From: CAYGOC01 sp964351495
GTDB lineage: Bacteria; Chlamydiota; Chlamydiia; Chlamydiales; SM23-39
Direction: 5' to 3'
DNA length: 64,000 nucleotides
NCBI GenBank assembly: GCA_964351495.1
Contig: CAYGOC010000012.1
Location: 1 to 64,000, forward strand
A program made the translations under genes and the position numbers. How positions within the stretch are numbered: position 1 is the stretch's first letter; every line of letters begins with the position of its first letter. Of this stretch, positions 49,851 to 57,248 are shown piece after piece. Below the pieces are notes generated by a model. It did no database searches, was not told where the DNA came from, and worked only from the letters and a program-made list of their open reading frames with translations.

Positions 49851-51047
49851 CTACACTCCAATGGGGGTTTCAAGAAGGATCTCTTCTTTCACTTTTGCAA
49901 AAGCCTTCAATGCCAAATCTAAATCTTCCTTAGAATGGGCAGAAGACATCTGTGTTCGAATTCTTGCTTTGTTTTCAGGTACTACAGGATAAGAGAAACT
50001 AACCGCTAGAACACCCTCTTCTTGTAGCTTTTTAGCCATTAAAGAAGCTAACTTTGCATCTTTTAATAAAATAGGAATGATAGGGTGATTTTCTGAGGTG
50101 ATCTCAAATCCCAAAGCAATAATCTTCTCTCGAAAATAAGAGGTATTTTCCCATAGCTTTTCTCGAAGCTGAGGCTCTTTTTCCACTAGGTCAAAAGCCT
50201 TCAAGCTAGCACCCACAATCATAGGAGCTAAAGAATTGGAAAAAAGATAAGGCCTCGATCTTTGTCTTAACATAGCGATAACCTCTTTTTTCCCAGCGAT
50301 GTATCCACCACTTGCTCCCCCTAAAGCTTTCCCTAAGGTTCCCGAAATAATATCTACCTCTTCCATTACACCGTAGTATTCGTGAGTTCCTTTTCCTTTT
50401 TCTCCTAAAAACCCTGTAGCATGGCAGTCATCTATCATGACAAGAGCGTCATATTTTTTAGCAAGACTGCAAATCTTATCTAAAGAAGCTATCGTTCCAT
50501 CCATAGAGAAAACTCCATCTGTCACAATAAGCCGAAACCTATGTCCTTTTGCTTCTATAAGCTTTTCTTCTAGGTCTGTCATATCGTTATTTTCAAAGCG
50601 AAATCTGGCCGCTTTACAAAGACGGATTCCATCGATTAGGCTTGCATGATTTAAAGAGTCAGAAAAGATAGCATCTTCTTTTGTAAAAAGAGTTTCAAAG
50701 ATTCCTCCATTTGCATCAAAGCAAGAAGAGTACAAAATGGCTTCTTCTTTGCCTAAAAAAGAGGCGATCTTCGCTTCTAATTCTTTGTGGATTTCTTGGG
50801 TTCCACAAATAAATCGAACAGAGGAAAGGCCAAAGCCATATTTTTCTGCTGCTTTAATAGAAGCCTCAATAATCTCAGGGTGATTTGAAAGTCCTAAATA
50901 GTTATTAGCGCAAAGATTGATTAACTCTTTTTTTTGCGTCTTTACATGCGCTTTTTGAGCGCTCGTTAAAATGGTTTCTCCTTTATAGAGCCCCTTTTTT
51001 TTAAGAATATCTAGTTCTTCCTGTAAAAAAGCAAAAAAAGGTTTCAT
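49851..51047 (-). CDS. kbl: Glycine C-acetyltransferase (2-amino-3-ketobutyrate CoA ligase)
   Basis: A 398-residue PLP enzyme of the alpha-oxoamine synthase family, splitting 2-amino-3-ketobutyrate to glycine and acetyl-CoA with Tdh. Seen: NLCANNYLGLSNHPEI, RFICGTQEIHKELE, DDCHATGFLG and the PLP lysine in SGTLGKALGGASGGY. BioF-type synthases share these, but the adjacency to tdh and N-terminal sequence favour Kbl. Confidence 0.94.
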   Translation of the reverse strand: MKPFFAFLQEELDILKKKGLYKGETILTSAQKAHVKTQKKELINLCANNYLGLSNHPEIIEASIKAAEKYGFGLSSVRFICGTQEIHKELEAKIASFLGKEEAILYSSCFDANGGIFETLFTKEDAIFSDSLNHASLIDGIRLCKAARFRFENNDMTDLEEKLIEAKGHRFRLIVTDGVFSMDGTIASLDKICSLAKKYDALVMIDDCHATGFLGEKGKGTHEYYGVMEEVDIISGTLGKALGGASGGYIAGKKEVIAMLRQRSRPYLFSNSLAPMIVGASLKAFDLVEKEPQLREKLWENTSYFREKIIALGFEITSENHPIIPILLKDAKLASLMAKKLQEEGVLAVSFSYPVVPENKARIRTQMSSAHSKEDLDLALKAFAKVKEEILLETPIGV

Positions 51048-51470
51048 AGCAAACGGCTCTTTATTTTAGGGAGACATTATCCTATATTTTTCAAAAAGGT
51101 GTCAAGAAACAGCTAAAAGGCTTTCAAGAAAAGACTTAAAGATAGAATAGTCCTTTTTTCTTTTTCATTAAGAAATATAGGAAAAACTAAGGTTAAAGAA
51201 CTGTTTTCATAGTTAGTGCTTATGATGAAGAGATAGAGAGGGAGGATTCTCGTTTAAGAACATTTATTTTTAAAATGGGAAAAATTTTTGATAAGGATAT
51301 CTTCGTAGGAAGGGATATTTTATTGCCTGATTCTTTTGATAGCTTTAAAAAAAGAATTAAAGATTCTTCTGTTATTCAAGATAATGTAGGGGTTTTGCCC
51401 GAGACTTAAGGGGGGAATCTCAACCTAGAAGGAGAATACAACAGTCTTTAGAAAGAGCTTAAGAGCCTAT
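51048..51470. other. Decayed intergenic stretch
   Basis: 423 bases between kbl and the PagL relic. It contains the probable kbl leader (51048-51110) and a short open stretch (51197-51409, listed separately). No RNA gene, clear terminator or promoter was seen. Confidence 0.5.
51197..51409 (+). pseudogene. Possible gene remnant
   Basis: An open stretch of 70 codons with protein-like composition (SAYDEEIEREDSRLRTF, then KMGKIFDKDIFVGRDILLP, SFDSFKKRIKDSS) ending at TAA 51407. The only ATG is at 51275 and has no ribosome site, so it is more likely the 3' part of a lost gene than a 44-residue gene. No family recognised. Confidence 0.35.
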
Positions 51471-51600
51471 TTGCTGGGGCTTGCTTTTCTGCATTCTTTT
51501 TCCTTTGTATCTGCACAAGAAAAACTACCTCGCCTTTCTTTTAAGGGAGGTGGTTTTTATAAGATAGTCCGTCACAACAAGCCTCAGACAGAAGAGTTTC
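51471..51600 (+). pseudogene. Truncated PagL-like gene copy
   Basis: Encodes a signal-like HSFSFVSAQEKLPRLSFKGG followed by KIVRHNKPQTEEF, matching AQESPSHLSFRGG and EIVRHNKHQTEEF of the intact gene at 45153. At the base level GTCCGTCACAACAAGC and CAGACAGAAGAGTTT are identical. Similarity stops at about 51599, just inside the 3' end of the opposite-strand gene at 51584, so all catalytic residues are gone. Confidence 0.8.
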
Positions 51601-52726
51601 GAGCTAAATCCATTTCTTGTAAAATTTTCAACAAGCAACGGTCTTTCTCATGCACCATGTTAATACAAGCCCCTCCGTTAATCAAAAGGTGTAAATTTTT
51701 ATTCAACATGTAATTAAGGGCTAAAATTTTCCGGTAGGCTTCTTTTATTGTATCCAATTCAGTACTAAATGGGAATGAGACAAAGGAAACTTCGTTTTGT
51801 GCAGAAATCCGGATAAATCCATTTTGAAGCCAAGTATCACACATCTCAGTTGTTGTTTGTTCTGAGGGAAAAGCTTGGTTTTCTGAGGGGAGGAGTTTGT
51901 TTTCTAAAGCAACAATCCTTTTAATTAGAGTTCTTATATTATTAGGGTCATGATTTTGGGCCATATTATGCGGCGTATATATTCGAGTCAGCTCGTTTTC
52001 TATGCTTTTCTGAAAGAAAGAACCCTCTAACTCATGAGAAAGAGGTTGATATGTCTCTAGAAAGGCATTTAGATCAGGGATCTCTTTTTCTGGCGTTTCT
52101 TCTTCTGGCAAATTAGGGAGCCCTTCTTTTGGAATGAATTGATTGTATTTTTGAGAAGATGTTGTTTTTACAAAAGCTTCTAAAGCTCGTGCATTTTCAT
52201 ATTCTTTACGAGCATCTTCAGTCTTGAGCTCTAACTTTTGAGGGTCTATTTGAATGACAGTTTCACTAAGAGATTTGGCTTTTATCCAAAAAACTAAAGT
52301 TGTAATAGTAGATAGTGCAATCAGGGAAATAGCTATAGCCGGAGAAAAAATAGCCACATGAGATATTCCGTAGTATTTCAAAAGGGCTGCTTTTGCAAGG
52401 GATTCTAAAGAGAAGAGTACAGTAGAGGCGACAAATATCGTTTTGCAAAGAGTAATCATATCTTTGTAATCTGATAGAACTTCAAAAGAAGGATTTTTAG
52501 AGTTTTCTGTTTTTATAGAGACTACTAAATCGTTTAGCGCTCTAAAGCGAGGGCGCGTAGCCAAGGTAAAAGAGAGGGAAGCTTGGCGCAAAATGTCGCA
52601 AAAATTGTCGTAAACATTCCCAGCTTTTGAATAACAGGCAGGGTTTGAACCAATTCGGGAGGTGATTTTATATAAACAATATTTTTCTAAAGTTTGTAAT
52701 CTTAAGGTTATAGGAGTGCTAGACAT
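51584..52726 (-). CDS. Candidate inclusion membrane protein (bilobed hydrophobic domain)
   Basis: A 380-residue protein with one pair of closely spaced membrane segments (about residues 90-155: ITLCKTIFVASTVLFSLES, then VAIFSPAIAISLIALSTITT) separated by a short loop, the hallmark of chlamydial Inc proteins. The remaining C-terminal 225 residues are soluble and helical. No cleavable signal; N terminus Ser/Thr-containing. The last few codons lie in the relic PagL sequence, so the C terminus was probably re-formed by the rearrangement. Function unknown. Confidence 0.62.
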   Translation of the reverse strand: MSSTPITLRLQTLEKYCLYKITSRIGSNPACYSKAGNVYDNFCDILRQASLSFTLATRPRFRALNDLVVSIKTENSKNPSFEVLSDYKDMITLCKTIFVASTVLFSLESLAKAALLKYYGISHVAIFSPAIAISLIALSTITTLVFWIKAKSLSETVIQIDPQKLELKTEDARKEYENARALEAFVKTTSSQKYNQFIPKEGLPNLPEEETPEKEIPDLNAFLETYQPLSHELEGSFFQKSIENELTRIYTPHNMAQNHDPNNIRTLIKRIVALENKLLPSENQAFPSEQTTTEMCDTWLQNGFIRISAQNEVSFVSFPFSTELDTIKEAYRKILALNYMLNKNLHLLINGGACINMVHEKDRCLLKILQEMDLARNSSV

Positions 52727-52909
52727 TCTGGAATAATTCCCATTTTAAAAAGGTAAATAAGCTTTCTTAAAAACGGGATAATTTTAGCATATTCTATACT
52801 TTTTTCCTTTGAATTTTTTTAGGTTTCGTTTTTTTCACCTATCCTTTTGATAGTAAGAAGGATAAAAAGAGTTAAAGCTAGAAACAGGGGTGTCAAACGG
52901 TATGGGGGA

Positions 52910-53365
52910 TTAGTTGCTATTAGATACTTGAGTAGGAAAACCGCCCTGGGGGAAGGGGAAATAAGGTTGAGATGGGAATGAGGACACCATCTGGGGATTT
53001 TGGAATGGCTGCTGGGAGGGGGGTGGTTTTATCTCTACAGAAGAGAAGATCCCAGCTCGTATTTTAAGAAAAAGATTTGATGCTATAAGGGTTTGTTTAA
53101 AAGAGCGAATATCTTTTTGAATCAACATAAACTTTCTTAGAAAAAAAATAGAAGAAATACCCAAAGCAAAGCCAATAGCCCCTCCTTGTACGGATGCTAT
53201 GATCGGAAAAACTACCATGCCTACTAAAGATAAAAGGGCATGACTCAACGTGAGTTCGATATCAGAAACTAGAGCGGGTAGATCGGTTTTTTCTAGAAGA
53301 GAACTCCACCCACTAGTATGGGACTCTAAAGAAAAAAAGGGAATAGGGGTAAAGCCTTCTGTCAT
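52910..53365 (-). CDS. Small candidate Inc protein with Pro-rich tail
   Basis: A 151-residue protein with a paired hydrophobic domain (ALLSLVGMVVFPIIASV, then GAIGFALGISSIFFL, split by a Gly-rich turn) and a C-terminal tail rich in Pro, Gln and Phe (PPPSQQPFQNPQMV, FPFPQGGFP). The layout fits a type III-secreted inclusion membrane protein with a host-facing low-complexity tail. GGAGGA precedes its ATG. No homologue recognised. Confidence 0.6.
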   Translation of the reverse strand: MTEGFTPIPFFSLESHTSGWSSLLEKTDLPALVSDIELTLSHALLSLVGMVVFPIIASVQGGAIGFALGISSIFFLRKFMLIQKDIRSFKQTLIASNLFLKIRAGIFSSVEIKPPPSQQPFQNPQMVSSFPSQPYFPFPQGGFPTQVSNSN

Positions 53366-53424
53366 AAAACTTCCTCCTTTTTGAAAGTTTCAGACAAATC
53401 TATATCAAGCCATTTATTTAAGAA

Positions 53425-53467
53425 AACAAAAAACCGGAGATACTCTCATTTCTGAAAACATCTCCGG
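53425..53467 (-). terminator. Intrinsic terminator of tRNA-Leu
   Basis: Eight-base stem CCGGAGAT/ATCTCCGG around an 18-base loop; on the minus strand it is followed by GGTTTTTTGTTTTC. It lies six bases past the tRNA 3' end. Confidence 0.82.
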
Positions 53468-53472
53468 CTTTA

Positions 53473-53554
53473 TGCCCAGGATAGGACTCGAACCTACACA
53501 CCATGCGGCACCAGATCCTAAGTCTGGCGTGTCTACCAATTTCACCACCTGGGC
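53473..53554 (-). tRNA. tRNA-Leu (anticodon TAG)
   Basis: 82 bases on the minus strand. Acceptor GCCCAGG/CCTGGGC, anticodon stem CCAGA/TCTGG with loop CTTAGGA (anticodon TAG), long variable arm as expected for a class II tRNA, T loop TTCGAGT. Discriminator A. Confidence 0.96.
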
Positions 53555-53650
53555 TTACCTTCTAGATCGCAAATTGTACAGACTGTATTAGATTTTATCA
53601 ACAAAAAGGGATCTTTAAAAAAAAAGGGAAGATAGGATATCGATTAGAAT

Positions 53651-54136
53651 ATGAGAAAAATTCTATTTTTTTTGATGTTGGTTTCCCTCTCTTTTGGCTT
53701 TGAAAAGGGAGAAAAAAAACTGTTTTGGGAATTAGAAGAGAAAGTGGAGATGGTATCTGTTTTCTTGCAAAAGATGGAAAAGGCTTTTTTGAATAACATA
53801 GAAGCAAAAAACCAGTTTGTCTTTTTTGTGGAAGAAAAAAACCGGGTTTTACAAGAAGCTTTAGATCTTTTAACCGTGCAGTTTCTAGGAAAGAGATTAC
53901 AGGTAGGCGATCCTTTATTCGAAAAAAAATTAGTAGCAATCCATTCTATGGTAGCTCCTTTGTTAAAACTAAAAGAAGAACCTACTTGGGGTGAGTTAAA
54001 AAAACTAAAAGAGGGACTCTCCTCTTTACAAAGCTTGTATGTAGTAAGAGATCTTCCTAAAAAAAGAGACGAGGAAAAAAAACCGAAAAAAGGCAGGCGT
54101 TTTTTGGATTCTTCCTCTAAAAAAAGTACCTTTTAA
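53651..54136 (+). CDS. Exported coiled-coil hypothetical protein
   Basis: A 161-residue protein with signal peptide MRKILFFLMLVSLSFG and a helical, charged mature part (FWELEEKVEMVSVFLQKMEKAF, KLKEEPTWGELKKLKEGLSSL) ending in a Lys/Arg/Ser-rich tail. Probably periplasmic. It faces exbD and shares TTAA with its stop. A hypothetical gene also lies near exbBD in Chlamydia (from memory), so a link to the Tol-like complex is possible. Confidence 0.6.
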   Translation: MRKILFFLMLVSLSFGFEKGEKKLFWELEEKVEMVSVFLQKMEKAFLNNIEAKNQFVFFVEEKNRVLQEALDLLTVQFLGKRLQVGDPLFEKKLVAIHSMVAPLLKLKEEPTWGELKKLKEGLSSLQSLYVVRDLPKKRDEEKKPKKGRRFLDSSSKKSTF

Positions 54137-54600
54137 GGAGTTTTTTCCTCTATTGGAGCGTATAAGGGATAGGCTTTGAAGCCCAGTTCTTTTACTCCAA
54201 ATATGAGCTGTGCAATAGAGTCCCAATGCGCTTTTTTATCAATATGGATAAAAACCTCTAGCTCTTCCTTATTTTCCGGAATAAGGCCTAGGTTGTATTG
54301 CTTTGTAATTTCTTGTTGAACCGAAAAGATGTCTTTCATGGGATGGCTTTGAAATTCGGTAACCCATCTATATCCTCCTTTTTCATCAATGCCAAGATGA
54401 ATCTGCTTCATCTTGGAGGAAGAATAAAAAGGCTTTTTATCAGGTTTTAATTGGGTTAACTCTATATGCGTATCGAATAAAGAGCTTCTAGAAAGAGCCA
54501 GCGTTGCAAAAAGCGCCATCATTAAAAACAAAAAATCAACCATCGGAGCAAAGGGAAGAAAAGCTTCTTTTTTTAGAGCATCTTCTGGAATTAAACTCAT
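54133..54600 (-). CDS. exbD: Biopolymer transport protein ExbD/TolR
   Basis: A 155-residue protein: one N-terminal membrane helix (APMVDFLFLMMALFATLA) bearing the essential Asp in PMVDFLF, then a periplasmic domain with HIDKKAHWDSIAQLIFGVKELGF. Works with ExbB as a proton-driven motor for outer-membrane processes. Overlaps exbB by four bases. Confidence 0.9.
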   Translation of the reverse strand: MSLIPEDALKKEAFLPFAPMVDFLFLMMALFATLALSRSSLFDTHIELTQLKPDKKPFYSSSKMKQIHLGIDEKGGYRWVTEFQSHPMKDIFSVQQEITKQYNLGLIPENKEELEVFIHIDKKAHWDSIAQLIFGVKELGFKAYPLYAPIEEKTP

Positions 54601-55349
54601 GATACAGTCTCTTTTTTAAGGGATTTTTTTATCTTTACCTCTACTGGCTTTTCTTCAATTAAGTGCGCTAAATCAAGCGCTTCGTTTTCTACCATGCTAA
54701 AAGTTTTGATAAGCCTATGTTTTAGTGTAGTAGATAAAATCATAGAAAATAACGCGACAATGAGCCCCATCACAGTAGTGCCTACAGCAATTCCAAGACC
54801 GTCAAATAAGCTAGCCATACTCTCAATAGAGCGATTGATATCATAAAAAGCGTAAAACATCCCCAAAACAGTTCCCAAAAGCCCTAGCATAGGAGCTATT
54901 ACCGCTATATCATTTAATAAAGAAAGTTTTTGCCAAAAAGAGTGGGAGGCTCTTTTCCCTTCTTCTTTTAAAGAATCAATCATAAGCTGCATACCATGTT
55001 TTCTTAGCTGTATGGGGGGAGATAACAAAGAGGAAAAAAGATGTTTTTCGCTTTGGCAGAAGCGTAAAGCCTCTTCAAAGTCTTTTTCTAAAAGAGTTAT
55101 TTTTAGCTTTTTTACAAAAGGAGAAGGCATGAGTCTGTTTTTTCGAAAAGATAAAAGAGAGTGAATCCAAATCGATAAAGAAGCTACCGATAAAAATAAA
55201 AGAAGAGAATAGATAACAGGGGAAGCTTTGAACACTTGACCTAGCTCAATTTCTGTCTTTACAAACGTGGTGGGAACAAGACTGTTTTCTGCACAAAACC
55301 CAAGAGAACTTGAGAATAATACCAATATGGCGACTATCCAAAGACGCAT
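54597..55349 (-). CDS. exbB: MotA/TolQ/ExbB proton channel protein
   Basis: A 250-residue protein with an N-terminal signal-like segment (LWIVAILVLFSSSLGFCAE) and three membrane helices; the second and third contain APMLGLLGTVLGMFYAF and DGLGIAVGTTVMGLIVAL, the channel-family signature. Forms the motor with ExbD. The extra N-terminal export signal is unlike E. coli TolQ but occurs in some ExbB proteins. Confidence 0.9.
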   Translation of the reverse strand: MRLWIVAILVLFSSSLGFCAENSLVPTTFVKTEIELGQVFKASPVIYSLLLFLSVASLSIWIHSLLSFRKNRLMPSPFVKKLKITLLEKDFEEALRFCQSEKHLFSSLLSPPIQLRKHGMQLMIDSLKEEGKRASHSFWQKLSLLNDIAVIAPMLGLLGTVLGMFYAFYDINRSIESMASLFDGLGIAVGTTVMGLIVALFSMILSTTLKHRLIKTFSMVENEALDLAHLIEEKPVEVKIKKSLKKETVS

Positions 55350-55507
55350 AGAAAGACTCCTCTTTAAAAAAAAATATATATAACTACATCAAAAACCTAA
55401 GACTATCTCAGGTATGAAAAATAAAGCAATAGCTTACGTTTCCTTTGTAAAATAGCCTTTTCTCCTTTTGAAAAACAGCAGATTTAGGCCACAATAGATG
55501 CCAGAAT

Positions 55508-56185
55508 ATGGTTAGAAAAAAAGATTTTTTGATTCCTTGCTCTTTTGAAGCTAGAAGACCTTGTCTTTTGGATCAGTTTTTATTTATTCCTCCTAAATAT
55601 GAAGATCATGCTTCTTTTGGGGATTGGGATACAGGCCAGATCTTTCCTACAGAAAAGAAGATTTATGTAGAACTTTGCAGTGGAAATGGAGAGTGGATAC
55701 TACAAAATGCCCGAGAAAAAAAAGAAATCTTTTGGATTGCGGTAGAAAAAAAGTTTGATAGGGCTCGAAACATTTGGATTCAAATGAAAAAGCAAGCCCT
55801 TTCGAATCTTTTTTTAATTTTTGGAGAGGCGCACACCTTTTTGCAGCACTATATGCCAGAAAAGAGTATAGAGACCCTATTTATTAACTTTCCCGATCCC
55901 TGGCCTAAAAGAAGGCATGCTAAAAATCGGTTGATAACATCTTCCTTTTTAGAAGACATGAAGCGGGTTTTAAAAAAACAGGGTAACTGCTTTTTGGTAA
56001 CCGATAGCAAAGACTATTTAACTTCCTCCTTAAACCAGTTTTATAAAAACCCCTTTTTTGCTCCTATTTTTCCCGAACCTCATTTTGTAACTAAGTGGGA
56101 GGGGTTTGGCTCTTCTTATTTTTTGAGGCTATGGGAGGAAAGGGAAAGAACCATTTTTTACGCAGGATTTGAAAGATGTCTTTAG
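55508..56185 (+). CDS. trmB: tRNA (guanine-N7-)-methyltransferase
   Basis: A 225-residue SAM enzyme methylating G46 in tRNA. SAM motif VELCSGNGEWI, AVEKKFDRA and the TrmB signature FINFPDPWPKRRHAKNRL; the last segment binds tRNA. The stop overlaps the next gene by ten bases. Confidence 0.94.
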   Translation: MVRKKDFLIPCSFEARRPCLLDQFLFIPPKYEDHASFGDWDTGQIFPTEKKIYVELCSGNGEWILQNAREKKEIFWIAVEKKFDRARNIWIQMKKQALSNLFLIFGEAHTFLQHYMPEKSIETLFINFPDPWPKRRHAKNRLITSSFLEDMKRVLKKQGNCFLVTDSKDYLTSSLNQFYKNPFFAPIFPEPHFVTKWEGFGSSYFLRLWEERERTIFYAGFERCL

Positions 56186-57102
56186 AGATACAAAAAGAAG
56201 AGCCTCCTACCTTTACTTTTGATCACCACCATTTTTATAGAAATGGAATCCCTCTTTTTTTAGAGATTTCTGAAAACATAGAAGAGGGAAACACCCTATT
56301 TCTCCCTATTTCTGCTCTTTTGCAGAGCACCCTTTCTTGGGAAGAAGAAAAAGAAAAGGCCTTTTTTGCGATTCAAAAAAACAAGTATCTCTTATGGCAT
56401 CTTGACCTTTCTTGGGAAGGGAGATGTTCTGTAAAAGAAAAAGTCCTATTTCTTCCTACTGCAATCCAGGCAGCGCGCGCTTTTTCTGAAAAACTAGCGC
56501 CTCTATTTGTAGAAAATACGGTAGGAGTCTCTTTATTTTTAGGAGAGCCTTTAAAAGAAAAAGAAGAGTGGTTGGAAGAAATCCATGAAATGGCAAGTCA
56601 CCTTCCTTCTAATGTAGCCCCTTTTTTGTTTTTTGACCTCTCTTCTATGAAAAGTTATAAAGAGCAAGTAGAGTTTTTAGACAAAAGCCTTTTAGAAAGA
56701 TTTGTTTTAGGTCTGCAAAATAACCGTATTTTTTATCCTTCTCTTTCCTGGAAGCAAGGTAGAGGAAACTTAGGGATTTTTTCCGGGGAAAAGGAGGAGA
56801 ACAATCCCCTTATAGGAATTTTACTTCCAAGTCCTCTTGTTTTAGAGCCATTTTGGGATGATCTTTTTAGAGAACTAGAAGAAAAGAAAGTGAAATATCG
56901 CCTTTTGTATCAAAACTATGCTACAGGAGAATGGGATGGACTAGAGGAGATCTGGACTTTCTCTAGCTGTGTAAACAAAAAAATGGAGCGGATCTTACAA
57001 GGATTTGAAGCAGCAGGAGGAAAAGTTGCCAAACTTTCAAAAGAATTTCGGGGCAGAGGGATTCGAACCCCCGACCTACTGGTCCCAAACCAGTCGCGCT
57101 AG
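56176..57102 (+). CDS. Hypothetical protein whose reading frame ends inside an antisense tRNA gene
   Basis: A 308-residue soluble protein, coupled to trmB. It looks real over residues 1-290 (FDHHHFYRNGIPLFLEI, LLWHLDLSWEG, VGVSLFLGEPL) but I do not recognise the family; it is possibly a conserved chlamydial protein of unknown role. The last 18 residues (GRGIRTPDLLVPNQSR at the end) are encoded by the complement of tRNA-Pro, because no stop occurs before it. Confidence 0.65.
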   Translation: MSLEIQKEEPPTFTFDHHHFYRNGIPLFLEISENIEEGNTLFLPISALLQSTLSWEEEKEKAFFAIQKNKYLLWHLDLSWEGRCSVKEKVLFLPTAIQAARAFSEKLAPLFVENTVGVSLFLGEPLKEKEEWLEEIHEMASHLPSNVAPFLFFDLSSMKSYKEQVEFLDKSLLERFVLGLQNNRIFYPSLSWKQGRGNLGIFSGEKEENNPLIGILLPSPLVLEPFWDDLFRELEEKKVKYRLLYQNYATGEWDGLEEIWTFSSCVNKKMERILQGFEAAGGKVAKLSKEFRGRGIRTPDLLVPNQSR

Positions 57103-57122
57103 CCAAGCTGCGCTATGCCCCG
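57048..57122 (-). tRNA. tRNA-Pro (anticodon TGG)
   Basis: 75 bases on the minus strand. Acceptor CGGGGCA/TGCCCCG, anticodon stem ACTGG/CCAGT with loop TTTGGGA (anticodon TGG), T loop TTCGAAT. Discriminator A. It overlaps the end of the preceding plus-strand gene by 55 bases. Confidence 0.96.
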
Positions 57123-57248
57123 ATTAAAGGGGAGATCATAGAGTTTTTCTTTTTTTGTGCCAAGGAAAACAGATAAGAAAAGAGAATTTTACTTGAGATG
57201 CTTTTCTTGTTTGTGCCATGAAAGGGTTTTTAGGAGGATCGATATAAT

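Noticed and set aside
57022..57037. AAAGTT-GCCA-AACTTT hairpin near the tRNA-Pro 3' end, as a possible tRNA terminator
   Set aside because: Six A/T-rich pairs and no T tract on the minus strand; it also lies within the coding region of the opposite gene.
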